Shown one piece after another: positions 20,352 through 32,510 of a stretch of 64,000 nucleotides of DNA. The notes under the pieces are model-generated. The model was not told the origin of the DNA, searched no databases, and was given only the letters and a program-made list of their open reading frames with translations. This DNA comes from Serratia sp. AKBS12 (GTDB taxonomy: Bacteria; Pseudomonadota; Gammaproteobacteria; Enterobacterales; Enterobacteriaceae). A program made the position numbers and the translations under genes. How positions within the stretch are numbered: position 1 is the first letter of the stretch; each line of letters starts with the position of its first letter. The DNA lies in the NCBI RefSeq assembly GCF_024793895.1, contig NZ_JANUSB010000002.1, positions 496,001 through 560,000 on the forward strand, given 5' to 3'.

Positions 20352-23300
20352 CTAAAACTCAAACTGATAGAGCAAATCTAGTGCCTGGTCGAGACCGGAC
20401 ACCGCTTCCAGATACAACTTAGGCATCAGGCGGTAACGCAACGTCAGCGTGGCCAGCGAGTCGAAAATACCCACCCCATATTTTACTTGTAAGCCAGGGA
20501 GGACATAACCGCTCACGACAACCTGGGAGCTATCACCCACTCCCGCCGTATCAAGGGCCAAATTACTTACGCCAAACGCCTCGCCGATTTTACCCACAAG
20601 TTGACCACTTTGTGCAACCCCCAGACCAACTAACATTGAGGTCATGGCGTTGCCGTCAGCGCCGGAACTGCTCAATCCCTGACCGCGCAACAGATAAGAC
20701 AGCGCTTCCTGTTGCGATTTGGCCGGATCCGAGAACACTTCCAGTTTGGGCGCATCCGCCAGCCCGGTGACACGTACGCCGGCGGTAACGCCGTCTTCGG
20801 TGGCCTCCGGATTACGAATCGCCTCCATATTCAGCAGCGGCTGATCCGGCGGACCGGAGAACATCAACTGCCCCTTGCGGATGATCAGATCCTGACCGTA
20901 AGCATGGAAGCGACCCGACGGGATGTCAATCTGGCCGTTCAGCCCCAGGCCGCGCTTGTCCTGCGCCACTTTCAGATCGCCCTTCAGGCGGGCTTTCAGG
21001 CCAAAGGCGTCCAGCCGCACGTCGTCGCCGACGTGAATCATCAGGTTGCTGTTAATCGGTATCGACGCGGTTTTCGGCTGAATCGGCTTCAGTTGTCGAT
21101 CCAGCATCACTTCGTCGGACGAAACGCCCACTGCGCTCTCCGGCAGTTCCTGCACCGTAATGCGCGCCCAAGGAATATCGACGTTGCCGTTGAGCGAGAA
21201 CAATTGCGGCGTCGCTTCAAACACCAGATCGGGAGAAACGTCGAGACGTACCATCGGCGGTACCGTCACCCGCAGCTTGTTGCCCTTGGCGGCAATGCGC
21301 GCGCGCCAGGCGTTGATATCGCTCCAGTCGGCGTCGCCGGTCATGTTCAACTGACCCTGGGTGGTGGTGATCAAGCCGTCTAGCGTCGAATTCATGCCGT
21401 TAAAGTTGATCGCCAGGCGGCCGTCGGTCATGTCGAACGGCATCCAGCTACCGTCAATATCCACCTTGTCCAGCGCCAACCGGCCAAACACCAGCGGTTT
21501 TTGCGCGTTGCCACCCAGCCGCAGATTGGCGTTCAACATACCAGCGGCTTTCTCGCCCTGCATCAGCGCCGGATTAATCAGTGCCAGGGAGATATTGGTG
21601 ATATTGACGTTGCCACTGAGATTGCGCCGCGTCTGCGGGTCGGTGACCTGCACATTGCCGTCAAACTGGCCGTTATTGTTCAGCTTGATGCGCCAGTCGG
21701 CCTGCGCCCGGCCATTGTTGATGCCTGCGTTAAGGTTGAGCGTATCAAAGGCGATCGGCAGCGGGTTACCCTGTACCTGCTGCACCACTTTCACCCCGTT
21801 GCCCACCAGGGCCACCTTGGCCTGCGGCAGCGCGCCACCCGGCGTCCAACTGACGTCGGCCCGGCCGGTGAACACGCCGCTCAGCGCAGTGTCCGGTCCA
21901 AGGAACGGTTTAATCATCTTCAGATCGAAACGGTTGAGCACCACGCTGGCCTGGCCACTGGCGCCGGCTTCGATGGTTTTCGGCACGCATAGTTCGGCAT
22001 CCGGATTTTGCCAGCAGTGTGGCCCGACGCTGATTTTTTGCTGGGTATTGAGGTAGTCGAGCGTCATGGCCCGCGTCAGGCGCCACTCGCCCACCGGCGT
22101 ATCAAAGCGGGTGTTGTTCATGCTGCCGCGCCAGCGTTGCTGCTGTCGGTCAAAGCTGCCGGTCAGCGCCAGCTGGCCGGATACCGGCTTGCCGTCGATC
22201 TTCAGCTGTAGCGCGTGCTGCTTCTCGCTGCCCTTGGCGTCCAGCGTCAAGAGGTTGACCTCCAGCGCATCCTGCTTGAGCTGTTCCACCCGCACCGCCA
22301 ACTGCCCCTGGATCTGATCGGTGGAACGCACGTCGCCGTCCACCTTTACTCGCCGGATATGCAGTGCCTGCCATTGCAGGCCGGAGGCGGTCAAATCCGC
22401 CAACAGTTGCGGCGCCTGCAGATTGCCGCGCAGTTTCAGCTGGCCTTTTGCGGTGCCACCGAGCCCCGGCAGCGCGCCGTCCAACTGCGGTGCGTCAATG
22501 TCGGCATCCAGATTCCAGTTTTTCTCATCCAGTTGCCCTTTCACATGCAGACGGTTACGCCCCAGCGCCAGATCGACTGCGGGGATTTTCCATTGCCCGG
22601 CGGCGTTGCCGCTGAGTGAACCACGCGCCGATACCTTGTTTTGCTTGACGTTGCCGTCCAGTTGCAGCGTCGGCACCTCCAATTGCCAACTGCCGCCGTA
22701 CAGGCTGCCGCGGGTGGTGATTTTGCCGTCGAGCTTCGCCGGCCACTCCGGCCACTGCTTGGCGGTATTGATGCCGCTCAGTTGCAGCTGCGACGTCCAG
22801 CTGATGGCCTTGCTCCAGTCCACCAGCGCGGTCAGATCGGCATTGCCCTGCAACGCCGCCAGCCGCAGACGTTGTAGTTTGAACTGCTCGACGTTGCCTT
22901 TACCGTCCAGTGTCAGTACTGCCGGTGGCAGATCCTGGCCTTTGATATTGGCACGCGTCGACAGTGCATAATCGGTGGCTTTGCCGTTGAAGCGCAGTCG
23001 TAAACCGTCAACCTGGTACTGCGCCTCACCGCTAAGCGGCCATCTCAGCCGTTTGCCTTCCAGCGTCAGCACCAGCGGTAAACCGGCCTGTGCCAGTTGA
23101 GTTTGCAGATCCAACTGCGCCCCCACCGGTCCGGACAGATTCATCGCCACGCTTAACGCCTCACGCAACGCGCCACCGACGTTCAGCTTCACTTTTTCGC
23201 CCTTCAGCGGCTCCACGTTCAGCGTGCCGTTGGCGACCATTTCCACCGGCCACTGGTCTTTCAACGTCGCCTGCCCGTGCGCAAACAGCGTGCCCTGCGG

Positions 23301-24170
23301 AGATTTGACCTCGAACTTATCCAGTTGCAGATGCTGATCCAGGGTGCTGGCCTGTAACAGCAGGCTGGTGATCAGTACGTCGGTATCGCCGGTCAGGCGC
23401 AGTTGCTCGCCACGGATCTCCTTCACCGTGATATCCAGCGGCAGGCGAACCTCCGGCAAATCCGGCAACAACGGCTTAGCAAACAGCGCCTTCAGCGTTT
23501 CCCCCAATGGGGTTTCCTCTGGCTGTGGTGCAGGTTTCGGCGACTCAAGCGTGCGCTCGCCGACCTGTTTGGCCACCTCAACCGCCGGTTGCACCGCCTC
23601 CGGCAACGGGTTTTGCGGGGTTTTTGGCAGCGCGATCAACAATGCACCGATCCTGGTCGGCATCAGGGTCAATGCACGTTGCTGCCATTGCGCTCCGGTG
23701 CTGAATTCGCCCAGCGAAATGGCAGTGTCGTCAACGCTGACCTTGACATTGTTCAGCGCCAGTTTGCGCAGGATAATCGGGTACGGCGTACTGAGATTGG
23801 CCGTCGGCTCGTCGCTGTCGGCGACCGGCTCCGACGGCGTCATTTCGCTGGTCTTCACCACCACGTCAACGTCGTCGGCGGTCAGCGCATTAACGCACAG
23901 CGAGCTACGCTTGAAACAGGACAGGTCGAGCGAAAGGTGGAATTGACCGGCATTGACCGTCACCCCGGGCATCTGATACTTGACGCCCTTCAGCGTCAGA
24001 TCGCGCCAGCCGCCGGTGACGCTGGCAATGTCCAGTCCTGGCACCCAGCGCGCCGCCGCGTTAAGAGTCATATGCAAACCGCTGGTGGTGCCCAGCAGGA
24101 ACGCCACGCCCCCCACCAGCAACAGCAGCACAATCAGAAAGCCAAGACAGATCTTTTTTACCAGGCTCAT
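20352..24170 (-). CDS. tamB: Translocation and assembly module inner-membrane component TamB
   Basis: AsmA-like bridge protein of 1272 residues (E. coli 1259). A single N-terminal signal anchor (about 5-28) is followed by a very long, repetitive beta-rich region made of short strands, and the conserved DUF490/TamB domain over the last 350 residues, ending in a strand-rich tail with a terminal aromatic (LYQFEF). It spans the periplasm and works with TamA in outer-membrane protein insertion; related AsmA-like proteins are implicated in phospholipid transport. Its ATG overlaps the tamA stop by 4 bp, so the two are translationally coupled. Confidence 0.97.
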   Translation of the reverse strand: MSLVKKICLGFLIVLLLLVGGVAFLLGTTSGLHMTLNAAARWVPGLDIASVTGGWRDLTLKGVKYQMPGVTVNAGQFHLSLDLSCFKRSSLCVNALTADDVDVVVKTSEMTPSEPVADSDEPTANLSTPYPIILRKLALNNVKVSVDDTAISLGEFSTGAQWQQRALTLMPTRIGALLIALPKTPQNPLPEAVQPAVEVAKQVGERTLESPKPAPQPEETPLGETLKALFAKPLLPDLPEVRLPLDITVKEIRGEQLRLTGDTDVLITSLLLQASTLDQHLQLDKFEVKSPQGTLFAHGQATLKDQWPVEMVANGTLNVEPLKGEKVKLNVGGALREALSVAMNLSGPVGAQLDLQTQLAQAGLPLVLTLEGKRLRWPLSGEAQYQVDGLRLRFNGKATDYALSTRANIKGQDLPPAVLTLDGKGNVEQFKLQRLRLAALQGNADLTALVDWSKAISWTSQLQLSGINTAKQWPEWPAKLDGKITTRGSLYGGSWQLEVPTLQLDGNVKQNKVSARGSLSGNAAGQWKIPAVDLALGRNRLHVKGQLDEKNWNLDADIDAPQLDGALPGLGGTAKGQLKLRGNLQAPQLLADLTASGLQWQALHIRRVKVDGDVRSTDQIQGQLAVRVEQLKQDALEVNLLTLDAKGSEKQHALQLKIDGKPVSGQLALTGSFDRQQQRWRGSMNNTRFDTPVGEWRLTRAMTLDYLNTQQKISVGPHCWQNPDAELCVPKTIEAGASGQASVVLNRFDLKMIKPFLGPDTALSGVFTGRADVSWTPGGALPQAKVALVGNGVKVVQQVQGNPLPIAFDTLNLNAGINNGRAQADWRIKLNNNGQFDGNVQVTDPQTRRNLSGNVNITNISLALINPALMQGEKAAGMLNANLRLGGNAQKPLVFGRLALDKVDIDGSWMPFDMTDGRLAINFNGMNSTLDGLITTTQGQLNMTGDADWSDINAWRARIAAKGNKLRVTVPPMVRLDVSPDLVFEATPQLFSLNGNVDIPWARITVQELPESAVGVSSDEVMLDRQLKPIQPKTASIPINSNLMIHVGDDVRLDAFGLKARLKGDLKVAQDKRGLGLNGQIDIPSGRFHAYGQDLIIRKGQLMFSGPPDQPLLNMEAIRNPEATEDGVTAGVRVTGLADAPKLEVFSDPAKSQQEALSYLLRGQGLSSSGADGNAMTSMLVGLGVAQSGQLVGKIGEAFGVSNLALDTAGVGDSSQVVVSGYVLPGLQVKYGVGIFDSLATLTLRYRLMPKLYLEAVSGLDQALDLLYQFEF

Positions 24171-25903
24171 AGTTCGGGCCCCAAACCGATATAAAATTGC
24201 ATCCCGTGGGTTTCCTTATCCCCGACCGGAGCGGCAATATCCAGTTTCACCGGGCCAACCGGCGATTGCCAACGTACGCCGACGCCAGCGCCGGTTTTGA
24301 AGTTGCTCTGTTTAATGTCGTTCACCGCTTCGCCGGAGTCGACGAACACCGCGCCCCACCACTTGCCGGTAACGTTGTATTGGTATTCCACCGAGCCGGT
24401 CAGCATTTTTGACGCACCGGACAGTTTGCCGTCCTCGTCACGCGGGGAGATATTCTTGTATTTGTAGCCACGAATGCTGCGGTCACCACCGGCGAAGAAG
24501 CGCAGATCGGGAGGAACCTTGTCAAAGTCGTTGGTTTCGATCCAGCCGACCTGGCCGCGCAGTACAAAGCGATGCTTGTCCGCCAGCGTGCGGATCCATA
24601 CGTTTTGCGCCTGCATCAGCGCAAAATCGACGCCGGAGCCCCAGGTGGTGTCGGAAACGTCGATCGAATAGCGCTGTGAATCGCCCCAGGTCGGCATCAG
24701 CCCGCCGCGCGAGCGGGTGCGACTGACGCTGACGCCTGGATAAAGCAGCGCGGTGGTGTTGGTGACGTTACCCTGGGTAAAGTGGTCGAGCCGCCCGGTC
24801 AGGTTGATGGCATGCTGCCAGCCGCTGGACAGATCCCAGTTGCGCGATACCACTACCTTGGTACTGTCGGATTTGGTGTCGTTCCAGTCTTCATGCTTAT
24901 AACCCCCCTGTAACAGGTAGTACTGTTCCAGCGGGTTTTTCAGCAACGGGATTTTATACGACAGATCCAACTGCTGCTCCGGGCCGGACAGATACAGGCT
25001 GGTTTCCAGGCTGTGGCCGCGATCGTTGAGCCAAGGCTTCTTCCAGGTGCCTTTAATACGTGGCCCGACGTCGGTGGAATAACCGACGCCGGCTTCGATG
25101 ATATTGCGTTTGCGCGGCGTGACCAGCGCATCCAGCGGCAAAACCTTGTTCTCTTTGGCGTCGTCGAAATCAGGGGAAACCACCACCGAATTAAACCAGT
25201 TGGTCGCCGACAAACGGCGGTTCAGCTCAGCCAGATCCTGCGAGCTGTAATAGTCCCCCTGATGAAAGGGCACCAGATTTTGCAGATAGTCTTCACGGAT
25301 TTGCGCGCCCTGAAAGCTCACTTTGCCAAAGCGATAGCGTTCGCCGCTGTTAAAATCAATGTCCCAAAACGCTTTATGCAGCTCTTCGGAGACGCCGAGC
25401 TGGCTTTTGGTCAGTTCTGCGTCGAAATAGCCCTTGCGCAAAGCCAGACCGGTAAGTGACCCTTTGAAGCCGTCATATTTGCCATGGTTAAGAATTTCAC
25501 CGATGGTCGGCCGGCCTTTTTTGACCAGCGCCAGGTAGTCTTCGTCTTCCCTGGCACCGCCCTGCAGCGTGATGTTGGCACCGGCGATGCGCACCGGTTC
25601 GCCCGGGCTCACCCTGGCATGCAACACCGGGCGCGAAAGTTTGGGGTTGTTGTCGAGGGTGAAATCAATGGTCGGTTCATAATAGCCGAGCGCACGCAGC
25701 CCCTGCTTGATGGCATCCGCCACGCGAGCGCGGAAACGCCCGCCGTCGCTCACCTCTTCCGGAGTGATCGATGACAAACGAACGCGAACGTTTTTTTCCA
25801 GTTCCCCACTAAGACCTTCCACCTGCAACCGGATATTGGCCGATAACGCCGCTGGTGCGACAAACAGCGCGCATAAAACGCAAAGGGCACGATATCGTGG
25901 CAC
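24167..25903 (-). CDS. tamA: Translocation and assembly module outer-membrane component TamA
   Basis: Omp85-family outer-membrane barrel of 578 residues. The signal peptide (about 1-21) ends near LSA-NIR. Three POTRA domains (about 22-265) precede a 16-stranded barrel whose lid-loop motif [13 protein letters not shown] (VRGF/Y-type) and final strand ending [10 protein letters not shown] are clear. It is the first gene of the tamA-tamB-ytfP operon and is divergent from msrA by 199 bp. Confidence 0.97.
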   Translation of the reverse strand: MPRYRALCVLCALFVAPAALSANIRLQVEGLSGELEKNVRVRLSSITPEEVSDGGRFRARVADAIKQGLRALGYYEPTIDFTLDNNPKLSRPVLHARVSPGEPVRIAGANITLQGGAREDEDYLALVKKGRPTIGEILNHGKYDGFKGSLTGLALRKGYFDAELTKSQLGVSEELHKAFWDIDFNSGERYRFGKVSFQGAQIREDYLQNLVPFHQGDYYSSQDLAELNRRLSATNWFNSVVVSPDFDDAKENKVLPLDALVTPRKRNIIEAGVGYSTDVGPRIKGTWKKPWLNDRGHSLETSLYLSGPEQQLDLSYKIPLLKNPLEQYYLLQGGYKHEDWNDTKSDSTKVVVSRNWDLSSGWQHAINLTGRLDHFTQGNVTNTTALLYPGVSVSRTRSRGGLMPTWGDSQRYSIDVSDTTWGSGVDFALMQAQNVWIRTLADKHRFVLRGQVGWIETNDFDKVPPDLRFFAGGDRSIRGYKYKNISPRDEDGKLSGASKMLTGSVEYQYNVTGKWWGAVFVDSGEAVNDIKQSNFKTGAGVGVRWQSPVGPVKLDIAAPVGDKETHGMQFYIGLGPEL

Positions 25904-26102
25904 GCGTTCTCCTTAATTATTTTACTTTCCTGTCAATGTCGCCGTTCTGACGCCGACGCATTATTGGCTTTTTGCGCTCAAAATACTGCGTTAAGCTTAT
26001 ACGTAATCGCAACATGGGGCTTATTGTGAGCAAAGAAGCGGCGAGTTACAACTCACGCAGCCCGTGTTGGGTAAATTCTTACTGTGACAATAGGAGTCAA
26101 CC

Positions 26103-26744
26103 GTGGTGCCTTATACCGATCAATCCAATATCCTCAATAAAGCCGATGCGCTGCCTGGCCGCACCACACCGATGCCGGTGGCCCCGCTTAATATTGTTAC
26201 CCAGCATTCGATGACCCAGGTGCCGGAAGGCATGGAAGTGGCCATTTTCGCCATGGGCTGCTTCTGGGGCGTCGAGCGCCTGTTCTGGCAACAGCCAGGT
26301 GTTTATAGCACCGCCGCCGGCTACAGCGGCGGGTATACCCCCAATCCAACCTATCGCGAAGTGTGCAGCGGCCAGACCGGTCATGCCGAAGTGGTACGGG
26401 TAGTATTCGACCCCGCCGTGGTCAGCTACAGCCAATTATTGCAGGTATTCTGGGAAAACCACGATCCAGCACAGGGGATGCGTCAGGGCGGCGATATCGG
26501 CACCCAATATCGTTCGGCGATCTACACCCTGTCGCCAGAGCAGCAGGCGCAGGCGGAAAGCAGCATGGTGCGCTTTCAGCAGGCGATGGACGCCAGCGGC
26601 GACTCGCGCACCATTACCACGGAAATTGCGCCAGCGCTGCCGTTTTACTATGCAGAGGACGATCATCAGCAGTATCTGGAAAAGAACCCAGGCGGTTACT
26701 GCGGGCTGGGCGGCATCGGCGTCTGCCTGCCGCCGCAGGGCTAA
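26103..26744 (+). CDS. msrA: Peptide-methionine (S)-S-oxide reductase MsrA
   Basis: Repairs the S-epimer of methionine sulfoxide in proteins. It has 213 residues and begins with GTG at 26103, after ATAGGAGTCAACC, a good ribosome-binding site; the next codon is also GTG. The catalytic cysteine is C53 in MGCFWG. The resolving cysteines are C200 and C208 in [12 protein letters not shown]. The [13 protein letters not shown]-terminal extension is typical of enteric MsrA. It is divergent from tamA, as in E. coli. Confidence 0.97.
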   Translation: MVPYTDQSNILNKADALPGRTTPMPVAPLNIVTQHSMTQVPEGMEVAIFAMGCFWGVERLFWQQPGVYSTAAGYSGGYTPNPTYREVCSGQTGHAEVVRVVFDPAVVSYSQLLQVFWENHDPAQGMRQGGDIGTQYRSAIYTLSPEQQAQAESSMVRFQQAMDASGDSRTITTEIAPALPFYYAEDDHQQYLEKNPGGYCGLGGIGVCLPPQG

Positions 26745-26797
26745 GGCGTTAATTTTTAACCGCTGGCGGCCTTCGTCGGGCTACTGCTATACTATCC

Positions 26798-26822
26798 AGG
26801 CCGCGCTTGCGGCCTGTTTTTT
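26798..26822 (+). terminator. msrA terminator
   Basis: AGGCCGC / GCGGCCT with the loop GCTT, followed by GTTTTTT. Confidence 0.9.
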
Positions 26823-26947
26823 CGCGAGGCATAACAGATAGCCAATGCGGTTGAATAGGCACACAATGCCGCGCGCAACAATTCTTTTGACAATGTATTA
26901 CCCTTCCTCAAGAGCGCCGTCATCCCGTCGGCACGTATGGATAGATT

Positions 26948-28279
26948 ATGTTAAACAGTATTTTACTGATTCTTTTTCTGATCGCCGTGAGCGCATTTTT
27001 CTCACTGTCGGAAATTTCTCTGGCTGCGTCGCGCAAGATCAAACTCAAGTTGATGGCCGACGAAGGTAACCTCAATGCCGCCAAGGTACTCAAACTGCAA
27101 GAAACGCCGGGGCTGTTCTTTACCGTAGTGCAAATTGGCCTGAACGCGGTCGCCATCCTCGGCGGTATCGTCGGCGATGCGGCGTTTTCACCGTCCTTCC
27201 AGGTGTTGTTCGATCGTTTCCTGCCACCAGAAATGTCTGAGCAGGCCAGCTTCATCTGCTCGTTCGTGCTGGTCACCAGCCTGTTTATTCTTTTCGCGGA
27301 CCTCACCCCGAAGCGCATCGGTATGATTGCACCAGAGACGGTTGCCGTCCGGATCATCAACCCGATGCGTTTCTCCATCGCCATTTTCCGACCGCTGGTA
27401 TGGTTCTTCAACGGTATGGCAAACCTGATCTTCCGCCTGTTCAAACTGCCCATGGTGCGCAAGGACGACATCACCTCCGACGACATCTATGCCGTGGTTG
27501 AGGCCGGTGCACTGGCCGGCGTACTGCGCAAGCAGGAACACGAGCTGATAGAAAACGTCTTCGAGCTGGAATCGCGTACCGTGCCGTCGTCAATGACCTC
27601 GCGTGAAAGCGTGGTCTACTTCGATTTGCGCGAAAGCGAAGAAAGCATCATCGCGAAAGTGTCGACGCATCCGCATTCCAAATTCCTGGTTTGCGATGGT
27701 CACATCGATCAGGTGGTGGGCTATGTGGATTCGAAAGACCTGCTGAACCGCGTACTGGGTAATCAAAGCCTGGTATTGAGTAGCGGCGTACAGATCCGTT
27801 CGGCACTGATCGTGCCAGACACGCTGACGCTGTCCGAAGCGCTGGAAAGTTTCAAGGCCGCCGGCGAAGACTTCGCGGTGATCCTCAACGAATACGCGCT
27901 GGTGGTAGGCATCATCACGCTTAACGACGTCATGACCACGCTGATGGGCGATCTGGTCGGCCAGGGGCAGGAAGAGCAAATCGTGGCGCGTGACGAGAGT
28001 TCATGGTTGATTGAAGGCGGTACGCCGATCGACGACGTGATGCGCGTGCTGGATATCGACGAGTTCCCACAGGCTGGCAACTACGAAACCATCGGCGGCT
28101 TTATGATGTATATGCTGCGCAAGATCCCGAAACGCACCGACTTCGTCAAGTACGCTGGCTACAAGTTTGAAGTGGTGGATATCGACAGTTACAAGATTGA
28201 CCAGTTGCTGGTCACCAAGTTGAGTGACAAACCGGCGGCGGTACTGCCGAAGGCCCCGGACGAAAACCTGACGGCCTGA
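26948..28279 (+). CDS. paeA: CNNM/HlyC-CorC family membrane protein PaeA (YtfL)
   Basis: 443-residue protein. The N-terminal DUF21 membrane domain has about four hydrophobic segments within residues 1-150. A CBS-domain pair follows (about 205-330), then a C-terminal CorC_HlyC domain (about 345-430). In Salmonella the orthologue PaeA is reported to export putrescine and cadaverine and to help survival in stationary phase; older annotations call it a hemolysin-like protein. The ATG is preceded only by a weak GGAT, and 203 bp separate it from msrA. It converges on ytfK. Confidence 0.9.
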   Translation: MLNSILLILFLIAVSAFFSLSEISLAASRKIKLKLMADEGNLNAAKVLKLQETPGLFFTVVQIGLNAVAILGGIVGDAAFSPSFQVLFDRFLPPEMSEQASFICSFVLVTSLFILFADLTPKRIGMIAPETVAVRIINPMRFSIAIFRPLVWFFNGMANLIFRLFKLPMVRKDDITSDDIYAVVEAGALAGVLRKQEHELIENVFELESRTVPSSMTSRESVVYFDLRESEESIIAKVSTHPHSKFLVCDGHIDQVVGYVDSKDLLNRVLGNQSLVLSSGVQIRSALIVPDTLTLSEALESFKAAGEDFAVILNEYALVVGIITLNDVMTTLMGDLVGQGQEEQIVARDESSWLIEGGTPIDDVMRVLDIDEFPQAGNYETIGGFMMYMLRKIPKRTDFVKYAGYKFEVVDIDSYKIDQLLVTKLSDKPAAVLPKAPDENLTA

Positions 28280-28350
28280 GTCGGGCTGAAACATCAGCGG
28301 CCCCGTTGAGGGCCGCAATTACATCTCTTTTTACTGCAACGCCTGGCGTA

Positions 28351-28557
28351 TCAACCCATTTCAGATTGCAGCAACAACACCTGTCGGTTAACTTCGGACA
28401 TCACGCTGAGATGGCGTTTGTCGCGAACCTTCGGCACCAGAATTTTACCCTTATCGAATTCAAATGCGCCGACATCCTTGATATACAGCCTTCCACGGAA
28501 CAGGGTTTTCACGTATTTTGCAACTTTCAATGGGTTATAACGCTGGAAGATTCTCAT
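28351..28557 (-). CDS. ytfK: Stringent-response modulator YtfK
   Basis: 68-residue protein nearly identical in length and sequence pattern to E. coli YtfK, which promotes SpoT-dependent (p)ppGpp accumulation during phosphate or fatty-acid limitation. The start MRIFQRYNP is preceded by AGGAGAG; a longer in-frame start nine codons upstream is not needed. The block [18 protein letters not shown] is the family hallmark. It lies between convergent paeA and divergent ytfJ. No Pho-box was recognised with confidence. Confidence 0.93.
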   Translation of the reverse strand: MRIFQRYNPLKVAKYVKTLFRGRLYIKDVGAFEFDKGKILVPKVRDKRHLSVMSEVNRQVLLLQSEMG

Positions 28558-28882
28558 TCTTTTACTCTCCTCCCGTTGGACCATGCGCTCCGCGAGCCGC
28601 TAAAGTGGCAGCCTCTATCCAGAGAGCGCAACATGATTGCATGGGTGTAGACCTAGTTAAGACTATTTTGTTCACTTTCGCTTGGTCATCCTCACTGGAT
28701 TTACACTTTTTGACAGAATTGTATATGATAATTTATAACCTTTTCAGAATATCCCTTCAAAATACAGGCATTAAGCGTCGAAAGGGAAAACTGAGAGCAC
28801 GCCAACAGGACAGACCTCCGATCAGCACCTATGCTTTAGGATCTGGAGACTGTCTTCATCGTTCCCCCTACAAGGAGAAAGC
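28558..28882. other. Divergent region between ytfK and ytfJ with candidate promoter
   Basis: 325 bp without a gene. A rightward promoter for ytfJ is likely near 28700-28739: TTTACA (28700) 18 bp before TATGAT (28724), or TTGACA (28710) 17-18 bp before TTATAAC (28733). The resulting ytfJ leader would be about 140 nt. The leftward ytfK promoter was not resolved. Nothing else stands out. Confidence 0.45.
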
Positions 28883-29440
28883 ATGAAAAAAAGTAACATG
28901 CTAATTGTATCCCTGCTGTTTGCTCCCTTACTGGCCTGCGCGCATAACTTTCAAATCCAGCAGCGCGTTGCGCCGGTCGGCGTCAGCGATCGGGGAGAGT
29001 TAAACTACGCCAATGATGATTTTAGCTACAAAAACTGGAATAGCGGTCAGCTCAGTGGAAAAGTGCGAGTGATCCAGCATATTGCCGGCCGCAGCTCCGC
29101 CAAGGAAATGAACGATCCGCTGATTGAAGCCATCAAGCAGGCCAAGCTACCACGCGATCGTTACCAAACGACGACAATCGTCAATACCGATGACGCCTTG
29201 GTTGGCACCGCAATGTTCGTGCGCAGCAGCATTGAAGACAGCAAGCAAGAATTCCCGTGGTCGCAGTTCATCGTCGACAGCAACGGCAACGTACGTAAAG
29301 CCTGGGATCTGCAACCGGGCGGTTCGGCGATTATCGTGCTGGATAAGCAGGGCAAGATTCAATTTGCCAAAGACGGCAAGCTGACGGCAGAAGAAGTGCA
29401 GCAAGTGATGAACAAGCTGCACCAGTTGTTGGCTGACTGA
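28883..29440 (+). CDS. ytfJ: Periplasmic thioredoxin-fold protein YtfJ
   Basis: 185-residue exported protein. The signal peptide ends near LACA-HNF. The YtfJ/transcriptional-activator-like family has a thioredoxin-type fold, but no CxxC motif is present here, so disulfide chemistry is not supported. Blocks RVAPVGVSDRGEL and KVRVIQHIAGRSSAKEMN match the family. AAGGAGAAAGC precedes the ATG. It converges on cysQ with no gap, the stops being adjacent. Function is unknown. Confidence 0.9.
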   Translation: MKKSNMLIVSLLFAPLLACAHNFQIQQRVAPVGVSDRGELNYANDDFSYKNWNSGQLSGKVRVIQHIAGRSSAKEMNDPLIEAIKQAKLPRDRYQTTTIVNTDDALVGTAMFVRSSIEDSKQEFPWSQFIVDSNGNVRKAWDLQPGGSAIIVLDKQGKIQFAKDGKLTAEEVQQVMNKLHQLLAD

Positions 29441-30181
29441 TCAGAACAGCGAAACCCGGAAGCCGGGGTTGAGGAATGATTCACGCGGGGTATAAAGCAA
29501 TGGCTTGCCCTGCCAGTCATGAATCTGCGCCCCGGCGGCCACCGCTACCGCATGCCCGGCCGCGGTGTCCCAGATATTGGTCGGCCCGAAACGCGGGTAT
29601 AACTGCGCCTTCCCCTCGGCGACCAGACAGAACTTCAGTGAGGACCCGACCGCAACCGTCTGGTGCACGCCGAGCTGATTTAAATAATCCTTCAGCTCAT
29701 TGTCGCTATGCGAACGGCTGACCACCACCAGTGGCGGCGTTCCTTCCTTGACGCGAATGGCCTGCCGTTGGCCGTTCTCTTCCTTCCACGCTTTGCCACG
29801 CTCGGCCAGATACAGCACCTCCAGCGCCGGCGCGTATACCACACCCATTACCGCCTGGCCGTCTTCGATCAGCGCGATATTGACGGTGAACTCGCCGTTG
29901 CGCTGCAAAAACTCCTTGGTACCGTCAAGCGGATCAACCAGCCAGTAACGCGTCCAGGTTTGCCGCTGTTCCCAAGCGGGTGGGTCTTCTTCTGACAACA
30001 GTGGAATGTCCGGCGTCAGCGCCGCAAGGCCGCTCTTGATGATGTGATGCGCAGCCAAATCGGCCGCCGTCACCGGTGAGTCGTCTTTTTTCTGCACGAC
30101 ATCAAGCGGTTGCTCCCCGTTGTATACCGCCATGATCGCCGCGCCCGCATCGCGGGATAGCTGGCAAATTTGCTCTAACAT
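29441..30181 (-). CDS. cysQ: 3'(2'),5'-bisphosphate nucleotidase CysQ
   Basis: Converts 3'-phosphoadenosine 5'-phosphate to AMP, relieving product inhibition in sulfate assimilation. I start at the second of two adjacent ATGs because AGG lies 6 nt upstream of it and the result (MLEQICQL, 246 residues) fits E. coli. The lithium-sensitive phosphatase motifs EEDPP and DPLDGTKEF are intact, as is the late WDTAAGHA motif. It is divergent from cpdB, as in E. coli. Confidence 0.96.
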   Translation of the reverse strand: MLEQICQLSRDAGAAIMAVYNGEQPLDVVQKKDDSPVTAADLAAHHIIKSGLAALTPDIPLLSEEDPPAWEQRQTWTRYWLVDPLDGTKEFLQRNGEFTVNIALIEDGQAVMGVVYAPALEVLYLAERGKAWKEENGQRQAIRVKEGTPPLVVVSRSHSDNELKDYLNQLGVHQTVAVGSSLKFCLVAEGKAQLYPRFGPTNIWDTAAGHAVAVAAGAQIHDWQGKPLLYTPRESFLNPGFRVSLF

Positions 30182-30435
30182 CATTCACCTCTGTTTATAC
30201 TTCCGTGGGAAATTTTCCCCTGTCTTAGCTAGCAGACTAGTTTTTTTTGCGTGGAATATCCATCTCCGCCGCTTAACCCACGGTAATTCCTCATATCTTG
30301 TTCCGCTCAACTGTGAACTTCCCCGCGTTACCGGCGCTGATTTTCTGCCAAACTTCACAGTTTAATGAGAACATCCAATGTAATTGCAACAACCTCTGCG
30401 ATAACAAACTAAAAATGGCATGGAGAACCGTCATC

Positions 30436-32388
30436 ATGATCACGCGACCACTGTCGTTGTCCACTCTCGCCCTATTGGTCTGCGCCTCGGCGCAAGCGGC
30501 TACGGTCGATTTGCGCGTGCTGGAAACCAGCGACCTGCACAGCAATATGATGGACTTTGATTACTACAAGGATAAGCCCACGGAGAAATTCGGCCTGGTT
30601 CGCACCGCCAGCCTGATCCAACAGGCGCGCCAGCAGGCCACCAACAGCGTGCTGGTCGACAACGGCGACATTATTCAAGGCAGCCCGCTGGGGGATTACA
30701 TGGCGGCCAAGGGGTTGAAAGCCGGCGACATTCATCCGGTATATAAAGCGATGAATACGCTGGACTACGCGGTAGGCAATATCGGCAATCACGAATTCAA
30801 CTACGGCCTGGACTATCTGAAATCCGCCATCGCCGGCGCCAGGTTTCCTTACGTCAATGCCAACGTCATTGATGCAACGACCCAAAAGCCGCTGTTCACT
30901 CCGTACATCATCGTTGATACGCCAGTAACCGATCGCGACGGCCAAAACCACACCCTGCGCATCGGCTACATCGGGTTTGTGCCGCCGCAGATCCTGGTGT
31001 GGGACAAGGCCAATCTGCAAGGCAAGGTAACGGTTAACGACATCACCGAAACCGCCAGACGCTACGTACCGGAAATGCGCCGGCAAGGCGCCGATCTGGT
31101 GATCGCCATTCCGCACTCCGGTCTGTCCAGCGAACCGTACAAAGCCATGGCGGAAAACTCGGTTTATTATCTCAGCCAGGTGAAAGGCATCGACGCTATC
31201 ATGTTCGGCCATGCCCACGCGGTGTTTCCTAGCGAGGACTTTGCCGCCATCAATGGCGCCGACATTGAAAAAGGCCTGCTGAACGGCGTACCGGCGGTAA
31301 TGCCCGGCCAATGGGGCGATCACCTCGGGGTGGTCGATTTACAGTTGAATAACGATGGCGGCGCATGGAAAGTGACGCAGGCCAGCGCGCAGGCCCGGCC
31401 GATTTACGACAACCAGGCAAAAAAATCGCTGGCGGCGCAAGACAACACGTTGTTGAAAGTACTGGCACAGGATCACCAAGGCACCCGCGAGTTCGTCAGT
31501 CAGCCGATCGGCAACGCCGACGGCAACATGTACAGCTATCTGGCATTGGTACAAGACGATCCGACGGTTCAGATCGTCAATAACGCGCAGAAGGCCTATG
31601 TCGAGCATTACATTCAAGGCGATCCCGACCTGGCAGATTTACCGGTGCTTTCCGCAGCGGCGCCGTTCAAGGTCGGCGGACGCAAGAACGATCCTGCCAG
31701 TTTCGTTGAAGTGGAACAGGGGCGGCTGACCTTCCGCAACGCTGCCGATTTGTACCTGTATCCGAATACGCTGGTGGTGGTCAAGGCCAGTGGAAAAGAG
31801 GTGAAGGAGTGGCTGGAATGTTCTGCCGGACAGTTTAACCGCATTGACGTCAACAGCCGCCAACCGCAGTCGTTAATCAACTGGGACGGTTTCCGCAGCT
31901 ACAACTTCGACGTGATCGACGGCGTTGACTATCAGATCGATGTCAGCCAACCGGCGCGTTACGACGGCGAATGCCAATCGATCAATCCGCAGGCCGAACG
32001 CATCAAACAACTGACGTTTAACGGCAAGCCAATCGATCCAAACGCCATGTTCCTGGTGGCGACCAACAATTACCGTGCGTACGGCGGCAAGTTTGCCGGC
32101 ACCGGTGACCGGCATATCGCCTTTGCCTCGCCAGATGAGAATCGCTCGGTGCTGGCAGCCTATATCAGCGCCGAAAGCCAAAAGCACGGTGCGGTTCGGC
32201 CACAAGCCGATCACAACTGGCGACTGGCGTCGTTCAGCAGCCCTCAACCGCTGGATATACGCTTTGAAACCTCGCCGAGCGACAGGGCCGCCGCGTTTAT
32301 CAAACAAAACGCCCAGTACCCGATGCGACAGGTTGGCAGTGACGGCGTTGGCTTTGCGCTTTATCAGATTGATTTAACAACCAAGTAA
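30436..32388 (+). CDS. cpdB: 2',3'-cyclic-nucleotide 2'-phosphodiesterase / 3'-nucleotidase
   Basis: Periplasmic bifunctional enzyme that salvages nucleotides from RNA breakdown. It has 650 residues from an ATG with GGAG 9 nt upstream; a longer frame upstream lacks a signal peptide. The 21-residue signal ends SAQA-ATV. The metallophosphoesterase domain shows [24 protein letters not shown] and [10 protein letters not shown]. The C-terminal 5'-nucleotidase domain includes the [15 protein letters not shown] segment. A GC-rich hairpin follows the stop. Confidence 0.97.
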   Translation: MITRPLSLSTLALLVCASAQAATVDLRVLETSDLHSNMMDFDYYKDKPTEKFGLVRTASLIQQARQQATNSVLVDNGDIIQGSPLGDYMAAKGLKAGDIHPVYKAMNTLDYAVGNIGNHEFNYGLDYLKSAIAGARFPYVNANVIDATTQKPLFTPYIIVDTPVTDRDGQNHTLRIGYIGFVPPQILVWDKANLQGKVTVNDITETARRYVPEMRRQGADLVIAIPHSGLSSEPYKAMAENSVYYLSQVKGIDAIMFGHAHAVFPSEDFAAINGADIEKGLLNGVPAVMPGQWGDHLGVVDLQLNNDGGAWKVTQASAQARPIYDNQAKKSLAAQDNTLLKVLAQDHQGTREFVSQPIGNADGNMYSYLALVQDDPTVQIVNNAQKAYVEHYIQGDPDLADLPVLSAAAPFKVGGRKNDPASFVEVEQGRLTFRNAADLYLYPNTLVVVKASGKEVKEWLECSAGQFNRIDVNSRQPQSLINWDGFRSYNFDVIDGVDYQIDVSQPARYDGECQSINPQAERIKQLTFNGKPIDPNAMFLVATNNYRAYGGKFAGTGDRHIAFASPDENRSVLAAYISAESQKHGAVRPQADHNWRLASFSSPQPLDIRFETSPSDRAAAFIKQNAQYPMRQVGSDGVGFALYQIDLTTK

Positions 32389-32397
32389 TCAAACCGC

Positions 32398-32421
32398 CAG
32401 GGCGCGGATCGGCGCGCCCTG
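32398..32421 (+). terminator. Hairpin after cpdB (weak terminator)
   Basis: CAGGGCGCG / CGCGCCCTG, perfect 9-bp arms around a 6-nt loop. No T-run follows, so termination is uncertain. Confidence 0.45.
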
Positions 32422-32456
32422 AACCACTACCTCCATTTAGCCATGGCGCACCCTTT

Positions 32457-32479
32457 AAATTGCATTTAAAATGCATGTT
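32457..32479. promoter_or_regulatory. NsrR binding site at the ytfE promoter
   Basis: An 11-1-11 inverted repeat with core TGCATTT-A-AAATGCA (32461-32475). It matches the enteric NsrR consensus at 19 of 22 positions compared by eye. A TATAAG -10 begins at 32479, so bound NsrR would cover the -35 to -10 spacer. The ytfE ATG is 31 bp further on. NsrR itself is encoded at 44.5-44.9 kb. Confidence 0.85.
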
Positions 32480-32510
32480 ATAAGATTTATTCATTTCAAA
32501 GGACACCATC

